Shown here: positions 1 through 6,300 of the stretch, piece after piece
Numbering within the stretch: the first letter of the stretch is position 1
Layout: the number at the start of each line of letters is the position of its first letter
Assembly (NCBI GenBank): GCA_030832235.1
Contig: JAURJO010000111.1
Coordinates: 1-10,647, forward strand
Direction of reading: 5' to 3'
Length of the DNA stretch: 10,647 nucleotides
Source: Verrucomicrobiota bacterium
Lineage (GTDB): Bacteria > Verrucomicrobiota > Verrucomicrobiia > Opitutales > Opitutaceae
The notes under the pieces: model-generated
What the model saw: the letters and a program-made list of their open reading frames with translations, nothing else
The model's database searches: none
Told to the model about the DNA's origin: nothing
Made by a program: the position numbers and the translations under genes

Positions 1-11
1 GCAGAGCGGCC

Positions 12-36
12 CACGGAATGCACGGAAGCCACGGAA
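12..36. repeat. 9-nt-period direct repeat, three CACGGAA units
   Basis: CACGGAA occurs at 12-18, 21-27 and 30-36, exactly 9 nt apart with 2-nt variable spacers; a partial unit (GGAA) follows at 40-43. The array mirrors the TTCCG array at 161-185 on the other side of the hairpin. The units are too short and too close for a CRISPR array. Confidence 0.75.
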
Positions 37-64
37 CAAGGAACAACCTCTTCAGCGTCATCCC

Positions 65-131
65 TTGTAGATCACATGAAGCCGACAGGTTGGCGCCTTT
101 GGCCGGCCAGTCGGCTTCATGTCATCTATAA
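65..131. repeat. Long perfect-core hairpin (22-bp arms)
   Basis: Arms 65-86 and 110-131 are inverted repeats matching at 20 of 22, with a perfect 13-bp core (ACATGAAGCCGAC and its complement). The 23-nt loop contains a further possible 4-bp stem (TGGC 91-94 with GCCA 106-109). No T-tract follows on either strand, so a classical intrinsic terminator is not supported. It forms the centre of the larger inverted repeat at 1-196. Confidence 0.8.
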
Positions 132-160
132 CGGACTTATCTCACGACGGTTTTTCCTGC

Positions 161-226
161 TTCCGCATTTTCCGCGCCTTCCGTGGGCCACCCCGCCCAG
201 TTTCGTGCCTTTCGTGTATTTCGTGG
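161..226. repeat. Two further 9-nt-period arrays (TTCCG and TTTCGTG units)
   Basis: TTCCG starts at 161, 170 and 179 (the last as TTCCGTG), and TTTCGTG starts at 201, 210 and 219. Both sets are spaced exactly 9 nt apart, separated by a 15-nt interruption rich in C. The first set is the mirror partner of the CACGGAA array at 12-36. The second set would pair with sequence lying left of the window. After it, 236-245 is a perfect 10-bp palindrome (CTAGGCCTAG), and nothing else recognisable occurs before the gene at 313. Confidence 0.7.
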
Positions 227-312
227 TTCCCCATCCTAGGCCTAGTCCGTGAGTGTTTTGACCGGGCGCTTGTGCGGCGTGCGCTCCCGTGCCATCGGTG
301 GGATCACGGATA

Positions 313-1677
313 ATGGACCGCCAAATCCAAGAACCTCAGCGCCTCGTCACCCTGTCCTCCGCCCTGGTCGCAGGGGTCCTGCTGCTCGCGGCCTGCGACC
401 GCCCGGCCTCCAGAACGGGAAAGTCGGCCGACAAACAAAGGGCTCCGGACGCAATCGCGCCGTCGGAAAAAACCTCCGCCGCCCCCGAGCCCGCCAAGGC
501 GACCGCGAGCATGCCGGCACCGGCTACCCTGCCACCTGCCCCGCCGCCTCACCCCGAACTCGATGCGGCGCTCGCCGTGGCGGATCCGGGCCGGCGCTCG
601 CAGGAGTTTTTCCCGAAGTTCGCCGCGCTGCTGAACCGGGATTTCGCCGCCGCGCTTGCCTACCTGCGGGGGATGAAGCGGGGTCAGGAGTTTCCCCAAG
701 CCCTGATGATGGTGGTCGACGCCGCCGCCCGCCGGAGCGCCGACGAGGCCCTCGTTCTCGCCGCCGAGTTGGCGACCACCCGGGACACGGCGCACATCTA
801 CAGCGCGCTCTTCGATCGCTTCGCGCGGGAAAATCCGGTGATCGCGGCGGGGCGTCTCGACTCCATCCCCGCCGGCGAGGGTCGCGACCACGCGCTCCGC
901 GCAGTAGCCGACGCCTGGAACCGCACGGACCCGGCCGCCGCGCTCGCGTGGGCACGTGCGCTCCCGGGCGAGGCCGATCGCACTATCGCGCTCGAATCGA
1001 TCCTCCGCGGCCTCGCCCTCCGCGATCCCTCCCGCGCGATCGAGGAGGCCTCGAAGCTGCTCAAGGCTCCCGTGCTCGAACGCGTCCTGCAGACCGCTTT
1101 CCAACAACTCGCCAGCGCCGATCCGGAGCGCGCAGCGCGCCTCCTCGAGAACCTGCCGCCGGGCGACGCGCAGACCCTCGTGACGATGGACGTCGCCCGC
1201 GCGCTCGCGATGCGCGACGTGCCGGCGGCGCTCGCGTGGGTGAAAACCCTGCCGATCGAGTTCACGCAGTGGCTGGCGACGACGAACATCCTGTTCATCT
1301 GGGGCTCGCGCGACCTGCCCGCCGCGGCCCGCTATGTCACCGAGCTGCCGCCGGGCGGCGGCCTCGACTACATCGCCGGGCAGTTCGCCAACCTCATGGC
1401 GCGCCAACCCAAGGAAGGCATCGCGTGGGCCGAGGCCCTCGCGGGCGAGTCGGCGCGCGACGCCGCGTTTGTCACCATCGCGTCCATCTGGGCGCAGCAA
1501 TCGCCGGCCGAGGCGATGACCTGGGCGATGGGGCTTCAGGGTGAGCCCTTGCGCGGAAACACGCTCGCGGCCGCGCACTCCACCTGGCGCGCCGTCAACC
1601 CGGCGGCCGCGCAGGCCTGGCTCGATGCGGCGCCGCTGACGCCGCGCGCCAAGGCCCGCGTGCTCGCCCCGCGCTGA
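313..1677 (+). CDS. Putative lipoprotein with tandem ~32-residue alpha-helical repeats
   Basis: The function is not recognised. The 454-residue product starts with a hydrophobic stretch (about 11-27) and a lipobox, LLAAC, with the acylated Cys at 28. Asp follows at +2, which in enterobacteria favours inner-membrane retention. A low-complexity Ala/Pro/Lys linker spans about 30-82. From about 105 to the end, a helical unit recurs every 31-32 residues. Its anchor is an [R/T/A]-[D/N]-x-x-x-A-x-x-W-x-x-x-L-P pattern, with acidic or polar anchors near 207, 238, 270, 302, 334, 365, 397 and 429, and earlier degenerate copies. This resembles a TPR/HEAT-like solenoid, so a protein-binding scaffold at the membrane is a reasonable inference. 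The ATG at 313 is preferred over an in-frame ATG at 289 because it gives the more compact signal peptide; neither has a strong Shine-Dalgarno sequence. mnmA starts 2 nt after its stop, suggesting cotranscription. Confidence 0.85.
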   Translation: MDRQIQEPQRLVTLSSALVAGVLLLAACDRPASRTGKSADKQRAPDAIAPSEKTSAAPEPAKATASMPAPATLPPAPPPHPELDAALAVADPGRRSQEFFPKFAALLNRDFAAALAYLRGMKRGQEFPQALMMVVDAAARRSADEALVLAAELATTRDTAHIYSALFDRFARENPVIAAGRLDSIPAGEGRDHALRAVADAWNRTDPAAALAWARALPGEADRTIALESILRGLALRDPSRAIEEASKLLKAPVLERVLQTAFQQLASADPERAARLLENLPPGDAQTLVTMDVARALAMRDVPAALAWVKTLPIEFTQWLATTNILFIWGSRDLPAAARYVTELPPGGGLDYIAGQFANLMARQPKEGIAWAEALAGESARDAAFVTIASIWAQQSPAEAMTWAMGLQGEPLRGNTLAAAHSTWRAVNPAAAQAWLDAAPLTPRAKARVLAPR

Positions 1678-1679
1678 CC

Positions 1680-2780
1680 GTGGCCGAGGGTAAAATACTT
1701 GTCGCGCTCTCGGGCGGGGTGGACAGCTCCGTCGCCGCCTTGCTGCTGCGCCGCGCCGGCCACGACGTGACCGGCGCGTACATGAAGAACTGGATCAACG
1801 AGGAGAACATCGCCGGCGATTGCCCGTGGCAGCGCGACATCGAGGACGCCCGCGCCGTGGCCGACCACCTCGGGATCGAGTTCCGCGTCGTCAACCTCAT
1901 GCGCGACTACCGTGAGCGCATCGTGCAGTACCTCCTCGATGGATACGCGCGCGGGCTGACGCCGAACCCGGACGTGATGTGCAACCGCGAGATCAAGTTC
2001 GGCGTGTTCCGCGCGTGGGCGCGCGACCATGGTTTTTCCGCGGTGGCCACCGGACACTACGCGCGGCGCGTCGAACTCACCGGGCCCGGACCGCGGCACG
2101 CGCTGCTCGAGGGAGCGGACAAGAACAAGGACCAGTCCTACTTCCTCGCCCTCCTCCAGCCCGACCAGTTGGCCGACGCCCGCTTCCCCATCGGCGACCT
2201 CGCGAAACCCGAATTGCGCGCGCTGGCCCGTGAGGCGGGACTACCGACAGCCGACAAGAAGGACAGCCAGGGCATCTGCTTCATCGGCGAGGTGAAGATG
2301 GCCGATTTCCTCCGCGCCTACGTGCCCGACGCGCCCGGGCCGATCGTGCGGGCCGACGACGGCCGGGTGCTGGGCGAGCACCGTGGCCTGCATTTTTACA
2401 CCCTCGGCCAGCGCAAAGGAATCGGCGTGCCCTCCAACACCGATCACCGCGCCTATGTGGTCGTCGGCAAGCGCGCCACCGACCGTGCGTTGCTCGTGGC
2501 GTTCGACGGGCCCTCCGCCCCGGGACTTTTTCAAACTGAGGTGCAGGTGCACGCCCTGAGCTGGTTGGCGGAGCCGATCACCGCGCCAACCCGGCTGGAA
2601 GGACGCGTGCGTTACCGCGACCCGCGGGTGCCACTCCGGCTCGAGCCTCTCCCGGGCGGCACCTCCGCACGCGTGATCTTCGACACGCCCCAACGCGGAC
2701 TCGCGAGCGGCCAGATTCTCGCCCTTTACGACGGCGAACGGCTGCTGGGCGGCGCAGTGTACCTCGCCGGAGCAACGTAA
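1680..2780 (+). CDS. mnmA: tRNA-specific 2-thiouridylase MnmA
   Basis: MnmA is a cytoplasmic enzyme that uses ATP and a persulfide relay to make 2-thiouridine at wobble position 34 of Lys, Glu and Gln tRNAs. The 366-residue protein has the usual family length. It opens with the PP-loop SGGVDSSV (11-18), followed by the GAYMKNW segment (32-38). The two catalytic cysteines are visible as C101 in MCNREIKFG and C200 in QGICFIG, and ATGHYA lies at 123-128. The LGQRKGIG block (242-249) and a C-terminal beta-barrel follow. The start is GTG, because the protein normally begins only a few residues before the PP-loop and no ATG is available there. No clear ribosome-binding site precedes it; with the upstream stop 2 nt away, translational coupling to the lipoprotein gene is likely. 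It looks intact. Confidence 0.97.
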   Translation: MAEGKILVALSGGVDSSVAALLLRRAGHDVTGAYMKNWINEENIAGDCPWQRDIEDARAVADHLGIEFRVVNLMRDYRERIVQYLLDGYARGLTPNPDVMCNREIKFGVFRAWARDHGFSAVATGHYARRVELTGPGPRHALLEGADKNKDQSYFLALLQPDQLADARFPIGDLAKPELRALAREAGLPTADKKDSQGICFIGEVKMADFLRAYVPDAPGPIVRADDGRVLGEHRGLHFYTLGQRKGIGVPSNTDHRAYVVVGKRATDRALLVAFDGPSAPGLFQTEVQVHALSWLAEPITAPTRLEGRVRYRDPRVPLRLEPLPGGTSARVIFDTPQRGLASGQILALYDGERLLGGAVYLAGAT

Positions 2781-2784
2781 AACC

Positions 2785-2839
2785 GGGTTCTTGGTGCGAG
2801 TGAGCGACGGTCTGACCGCCGCGTCTCACATCGAAACCC
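2785..2839. other. Imperfect extended stem-loop downstream of mnmA
   Basis: Nested complementary blocks share one centre: CGGT (2808-2811) with ACCG (2815-2818), GTGAG (2800-2804) with CTCAC (2825-2829), CGA (2797-2799) with TCG (2831-2833), and GGGTT (2785-2789) with AACCC (2835-2839). Internal loops separate them. It begins 5 nt after the mnmA stop, so a role in 3'-end formation is possible, but there is no U-tract. Confidence 0.4.
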
Positions 2840-2858
2840 AGGTAAGCTCCGCCACAAC

Positions 2859-2882
2859 CGGCGCAGCGTCCAAGCTGCGCCG
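2859..2882. terminator. Candidate bidirectional stem-loop between convergent genes
   Basis: A perfect 9-bp stem (CGGCGCAGC / GCTGCGCCG) closes a 6-nt loop. It sits between the convergent 3' ends of mnmA and the feo operon, 17 bases from the feoB end, where a shared terminator would be expected. Neither strand has a T-run after the stem, so Rho-independent termination is not proven. It could instead be a dispersed intergenic repeat. Confidence 0.4.
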
Positions 2883-2898
2883 CGCAGGGTGATCCCGG

Positions 2899-4353
2899 TC
2901 ACGACAGGGCGCGCCAGACAAGGGCGACCAGCGCGGTGACGGCGAAGCCGATCGCGAGGGGCAGCAGCGCGGCAAGCGCGGCCCAGCGGGCGCTGCGCGT
3001 CTCCTTGTAGATCGTGTAGATCGTCGTGCTGCACGGGTTGTGCAGCAGGCTGAAGAGCATGAGGTTCACGCCGGTGAGCACCGTCCAACCGCCCGCCGTG
3101 AGCACGCGTTTGATCTCCTCCGGCGAATCGAGCTCGAAGATCACGCCGGCGCCGCCGCCGACCCCGGTCATTTTCGCCGAAAGCACCGTGAGCATCAGCA
3201 CCGTGGGAATCACGATCTCGTTCGCCGGGATCGCGATCACGTAGGCGAGCAGGATCACGCCGTTCAGACCGAGCGCCAGGCCGAGCGGGTCCAGCCCCGT
3301 GATCGCGTGCTCGGCCACGCTGCGGCCGCCCACCTCGAGGTTGGCGCTCGCCCAGATCAGCGCGCCGGAAGGCAGCGCGAACACCACCGCACGCCACAGC
3401 ACGAACAACGTGCGATCGATGAGCGAAGTGTAGAGGGTGCGCCAGAATCGCGGTGGACGATACGGCGGCAGTTCGAGGCTGAACGTCGAGACCTGTCCCT
3501 TGAGGATCGTGCGCGAGAGCAGCCAGGCCGTCGCAAAGGTGAAGCCTACCCCGAGCAAAGCCACGCCGGTCACCGCCGCCGCCGAGAAGAGGCCCGCGAA
3601 ATGCGCGGGCACCAGGCCTCCGATGAAGATCGTCGCGATCAGGATCTGCGTGGGCCAGCGCCCGTTGCAGAGGGCGAAGTTATTGGTGAGAATCGCAATC
3701 AACCGCTCGCGCGGGCTGTCGATGATGCGGGTGGCCACGACCCCGGCGGCATTGCAGCCGAACCCCATCATCGTGCTCATCGCCTGCCGGCCATGCGCTC
3801 CCGCGCGCTGGAACAACCGGTCGAGATTGAACGCGACACGCGGCAGGTAGCCGAAATCCTCCAGCAGCGTGAACAGCGGGAAGAAGATCGCCATCGGAGG
3901 GAGCATCACGCTCACCACCCACGCGGTCGCGAGGTACATGCCGTCGATCGTGAGCCCGCGTAGCCAAGCCGGCAGGCCCGCTGCGACTGCAAGTTCCTGC
4001 AGCCACGGATAACCGCGGCCCACCAACAGGTCGGCCAGCAGCGCGGAGGGAACGTTGGCGCCGCTGATCGTCAGCCAGAATATCAGCGCGAACAACCCGA
4101 GCATCACGGGGAAACCCCAGACGCGGCTGGTGACGATGCGGTCCAGCGTGGCGTCGAACGTCGCCCGACGCTCGCGGCCCGGACGCGAGACTGCGCGCGA
4201 AGCGATCCGGCCGGCGTCGGCGTAGAGCGCCTCCACCAGGTGCTCGTGCAGATCGCCCTCGATGCCCGCGCGCAACCGGCGCGAGAGCTGGAAAATATCC
4301 TCCCCTGCACCGCCGGTAACGCCCGCGGCATTCGACTCCGGTGAAGCACTCAT
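2899..4353 (-). CDS. feoB: Ferrous iron transporter FeoB, membrane (C-terminal) part, separate polypeptide
   Basis: This is the inner-membrane permease portion of FeoB, which imports Fe(II). Numbering from the GTG at 4356, one codon before the chosen ATG, a soluble ~75-residue stretch matches the end of the FeoB GDI region (LVEALYADAGRIASRAV, 40-56). The classical transition to membrane follows (TLDRIVTSRVWGFPVMLG, 70-87). About eight or more hydrophobic segments come after it. First gate motif: MMGFGCNAAG with C201, then NNFALCNGR with C230. Second gate: HNPCSTTIYTIY with C442. These correspond to the conserved FeoB cysteines. There is no GTPase domain in this polypeptide; that lies in the preceding gene. 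ATG 4353 is chosen because AAGGAGG at 4361-4367 lies 7 nt upstream. Its ATG shares one base with the preceding TGA (TGATG), typical of coupled translation. The product is 484 residues from this start. Confidence 0.93.
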   Translation of the reverse strand: MSASPESNAAGVTGGAGEDIFQLSRRLRAGIEGDLHEHLVEALYADAGRIASRAVSRPGRERRATFDATLDRIVTSRVWGFPVMLGLFALIFWLTISGANVPSALLADLLVGRGYPWLQELAVAAGLPAWLRGLTIDGMYLATAWVVSVMLPPMAIFFPLFTLLEDFGYLPRVAFNLDRLFQRAGAHGRQAMSTMMGFGCNAAGVVATRIIDSPRERLIAILTNNFALCNGRWPTQILIATIFIGGLVPAHFAGLFSAAAVTGVALLGVGFTFATAWLLSRTILKGQVSTFSLELPPYRPPRFWRTLYTSLIDRTLFVLWRAVVFALPSGALIWASANLEVGGRSVAEHAITGLDPLGLALGLNGVILLAYVIAIPANEIVIPTVLMLTVLSAKMTGVGGGAGVIFELDSPEEIKRVLTAGGWTVLTGVNLMLFSLLHNPCSTTIYTIYKETRSARWAALAALLPLAIGFAVTALVALVWRALS

Positions 4354-5198
4354 CACGCCTCCTCCTTCGCCTCGGCGAACAAACCCTCACGGGCGCCTCG
4401 CGCACGGTCCGCCAATCCCGCGAGTTCACCCCGACGCAATGCCGAAGCCACCCGATCATCACCGCCGAGCAGCCGCATTGCGATCCAGCGCGCGTTGGGC
4501 AGATCCGGATAAGCGGCACGCAGGCGAGCGGTAAGTTCACCGAGCGCGGAACGGATGGCCGGCGGCTCCTCGCTGAGGCGATGCACCCGGCCGGTAACCG
4601 GCGCCTGCGCCACTTGCTCGATGGCGGCGAGCAGTTCGGGCAATCCGCGCCCGAACCGGGCCGACGCCGGCACCACCGGGACGCCCAGATCACGGGCGAG
4701 TTGGCGGTCGTCGACCTTCACGCCATGCCGCTCCGCCTCGTCCATCAGGTTGAGGCACAGCACGGCGCGGCCCGTGATCTCCAGCACCTGCAGCACGAGG
4801 TTCAGGTTGCGCTCGAGCCGCGTCGCGTCGGCGACGACCACGGTCACATCAGGCCGGCCGAACAGCAGAAAATCGCGCGCGATTTCCTCATCCACGCTGG
4901 TCGAAAGCAGGGAGTAGGTGCCGGGCAGGTCGACGAGCTTGTAGCGGCGGTCACGGTAGCTGAAGCCGCCCTCCGCCCGTGCCACGGTCTTGCCAGGCCA
5001 GTTGCCGGTGTGCTGCCGCAACCCGGTGAGGGCGTTGAAGACGGTGCTTTTTCCGGTGTTAGGATTCCCGGCGAGAGCCACGACAAAGTCGAACGCTCCC
5101 GCGGCGAGCCCGAGTTTCCTCAATTGGGCGGCCCGATAAACGTCGCAGGTGGCGCAAGCCTCGGCCGGCGTCGGGGCGTTGACGGGTTGCGCGCTCAC
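4353..5198 (-). CDS. feoB: FeoB G-protein (N-terminal GTPase) part, separate polypeptide
   Basis: This is the GTPase domain that drives FeoB-type Fe(II) uptake at the cytoplasmic face. All G motifs are present in 281 residues: G1 GNPNTGKST (44-52), G2 T71 in NWPGKTV, G3 DLPG (90-93) followed by TYSLLSTS, G4 NLMD (150-153) and G5 around SAR (179-181). The end matches the start of the GDI domain (ARWIAMRLLGGDD), after which the protein stops instead of continuing into the membrane region. An N-terminal extension carries a CxxC pair (C15, C18) before the G domain. The GTG start overlaps the preceding stop by 4 nt (GTGA), and AAGGGGAGG at 5206-5214 lies 7 nt upstream, supporting it. The partner membrane subunit follows directly. 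The cut in the GDI region is consistent in both pieces. Confidence 0.93.
   Translation of the reverse strand: MSAQPVNAPTPAEACATCDVYRAAQLRKLGLAAGAFDFVVALAGNPNTGKSTVFNALTGLRQHTGNWPGKTVARAEGGFSYRDRRYKLVDLPGTYSLLSTSVDEEIARDFLLFGRPDVTVVVADATRLERNLNLVLQVLEITGRAVLCLNLMDEAERHGVKVDDRQLARDLGVPVVPASARFGRGLPELLAAIEQVAQAPVTGRVHRLSEEPPAIRSALGELTARLRAAYPDLPNARWIAMRLLGGDDRVASALRRGELAGLADRARGAREGLFAEAKEEA
4358..4367 (-). promoter_or_regulatory. Strong Shine-Dalgarno for the FeoB membrane subunit
   Basis: On the minus strand the bases read AAGGAGGAGG, with AAGGAGG ending 7 nt before the ATG at 4353-4351. It lies inside the last codons of the upstream FeoB G-domain gene. It favours the ATG over the GTG at 4356, which would be only about 4 nt away. 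A dedicated strong site argues that the two FeoB pieces are made by separate initiation. Confidence 0.75.
4380..4386 (-). other. Possible -1 slippery heptamer near the FeoB split
   Basis: On the minus strand the bases read G GGT TTG in the G-domain frame, which fits the X XXY YYZ pattern. Slipping -1 here would enter the frame of the downstream membrane part. That frame is open from just after a TGA at 4389-4387 through to the FeoB membrane region. No convincing downstream pseudoknot was seen, and the strong ribosome-binding site at 4358-4367 offers a simpler explanation. Confidence 0.2.
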
Positions 5199-6235
5199 GC
5201 GGCGACCTCCCCTTCCGCGGCGATCCGAACGTGACAGGCTTGGTCGCGCCGCAAGGCGACGAGCGCGCCCCGCACCTCATACGCCGTGGGGTCTCCGGCC
5301 GGGCTAGCGAACCGCGCCTCGACCACGGAACCCGGTACAAAACCCAGATCGAGCAACCGCCTCCGCTCGGCTCCGCGACACGAAGCGCTGAGGCCGATCA
5401 CGCCTCCGCGGGCGCCCGGAGGTAGATCGGCCAGCGTGCGCTCACCGCGCAGGTCCGCCCGCGAAACCGCGTGCAACTCCCGTGCCGACAATTGCTGCGC
5501 CGTGCTCGGCCGCAGCTCAACCTCCCGCCCCTCGATCCAAAGCCGCAGCGCCGCGGTCGAGCGCCCCATCACGTAGCCGCGCATCCCGGGTCGGAGGCCC
5601 AGCCGCAGAATCGCCGCGTAGACGTCCTCCGGCTCGTCCTCGATGTGGACGAGCATGAAAGGCTGCCCCGTCGCGATCGCGTTGAGGGGCTGACCGTCAT
5701 CGGCTGAAAGTTCACCCCCGGGCGCCGGAATGGCGTCGCCGTGAGGATCGCTGAGCGGATGCCCGAGCCGCGCGGCGAGCGCGTCAGCTTCCGCCGGGGT
5801 GAGCCGGTGCTCCTGACGCTCGGCCAGGCGGTGCCAGCGCGCCTCGGCCACGCCGGTCTCCTCGGCGAGGTGGCGTTCCCACAAGCGGTGTGCGCGTACC
5901 ACGTGGAGAGCGATCTCCCGTCCATCCGGCTGCAACGCGAGCGCCCCTCCGGCGAAAGAAACCAAACCCCGCGCCTCCAGATCGCGCAGGAGCGCGGCCG
6001 CCTCCCCCTCGCGCAGGCCGAGGGCACCGCCGAGGCTGAGCGACGTGGCGGGCGACCCGTTGGCCTCGCACTTGAGCAGATGCTTCAGGGCATCCTCCCG
6101 CCGGATGCGCGCCGCCGCGGACCGGGCCTCGCGCCAACGCGCGAGTATGCCGTGGCGCGGCCACCCTAGCAGGGCGGTCGCGGCCCCGGCACCGGCGAGC
6201 AGCGCGAACAGTTTCACGAGGGGACTTGTATCCAC
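5195..6235 (-). CDS. Membrane-anchored DtxR-like sensor fused to a FeoA domain
   Basis: The 346-residue protein has four parts. (1) One hydrophobic helix at about 7-25. (2) A winged-helix module (about 45-105) plus dimerisation helices of the DtxR/MntR type (about 106-165). Its candidate metal ligands are H116 and E120 (AHRLWE), H135, E139, E142 and H143, followed by the family signature LSDPHGDAIP (161-170). (3) A first SH3-like domain at about 180-250. (4) A canonical FeoA domain at about 265-342 (TLADLPPGARG, then RRLLDLGFVPGS, GDPTAYEVRGALVALRR). FeoA is the small cytosolic partner of FeoB. The gene is first in the feo operon and overlaps the FeoB G-domain gene by 4 nt. An added membrane helix would keep the sensor beside FeoB. 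The start is uncertain: GTG 6235 lies 1 nt from the palindrome at 6237-6256, and GTG 6219 is an alternative that keeps the helix. Neither has a good ribosome-binding site. Confidence 0.88.
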   Translation of the reverse strand: MDTSPLVKLFALLAGAGAATALLGWPRHGILARWREARSAAARIRREDALKHLLKCEANGSPATSLSLGGALGLREGEAAALLRDLEARGLVSFAGGALALQPDGREIALHVVRAHRLWERHLAEETGVAEARWHRLAERQEHRLTPAEADALAARLGHPLSDPHGDAIPAPGGELSADDGQPLNAIATGQPFMLVHIEDEPEDVYAAILRLGLRPGMRGYVMGRSTAALRLWIEGREVELRPSTAQQLSARELHAVSRADLRGERTLADLPPGARGGVIGLSASCRGAERRRLLDLGFVPGSVVEARFASPAGDPTAYEVRGALVALRRDQACHVRIAAEGEVAA

Positions 6236-6236
6236 C

Positions 6237-6256
6237 TATTTTGATTAGTCAAAATA
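6237..6256. promoter_or_regulatory. Candidate DtxR/MntR-family operator between divergent promoters
   Basis: TATTTTGATTAGTCAAAATA is palindromic at 18 of 20 positions: perfect 8-bp arms around TTAG, whose central TA is also symmetrical. It is strikingly AT-rich against its surroundings. It lies between the feo operon and the stand-alone DtxR-family gene, abutting the first feo gene and 44 nt before the ATG at 6301. Size and symmetry fit metalloregulator sites of this family. It may control both directions. No clean -35/-10 pair was found; an AT-rich promoter probably overlaps it. Confidence 0.75.
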
Positions 6257-6300
6257 AGTGTTTTGTTGCCTCAGCCAACCATCCGCCTACGTCTGCGGGT

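Larger units (their letters stand above)
1..196. repeat. Large imperfect inverted repeat (MITE-like or structured intergenic element)
   Basis: The region is symmetrical about position 98-98.5. Positions 11-48 align without gaps to the reverse complement of 149-186 with 29 of 38 bases identical. Positions 65-86 pair with 110-131 at 20 of 22. The outermost 10 bases (1-10 and 187-196) still match at 7 of 10, so the repeat may extend beyond the left edge. No credible ORF lies inside it. A dispersed non-autonomous element or a structured transcript is possible; its function is unknown. The symmetry is read directly from the sequence, and the mobile-element reading is inference. Confidence 0.7.

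Noticed and set aside
12..226. CRISPR array
   Set aside because: Units are 7 nt with 2-nt spacers, far from the 24-40 nt repeats and ~30 nt spacers of CRISPR, and there are no cas genes.
258..286. Sigma-70-like promoter for the lipoprotein gene (TTGACC at 258-263)
   Set aside because: No acceptable -10 hexamer at 16-18 nt spacing.
249..1578. Long overlapping ORFs in another plus frame (249-1544) and antisense (304-1578) over the lipoprotein gene
   Set aside because: Both are Arg/Gly/Pro-rich translations of high-GC DNA without motifs; the 313-1677 frame has a lipobox and regular repeats.
3040..3963. ORF on the plus strand opposite feoB membrane part
   Set aside because: Its product is a low-complexity His/Arg/Glu-rich shadow, while the minus-strand frame carries the FeoB gate motifs.
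4341..5234. 297-residue plus-strand ORF opposite the FeoB G domain
   Set aside because: No recognisable domain; the opposite strand has all five G motifs.
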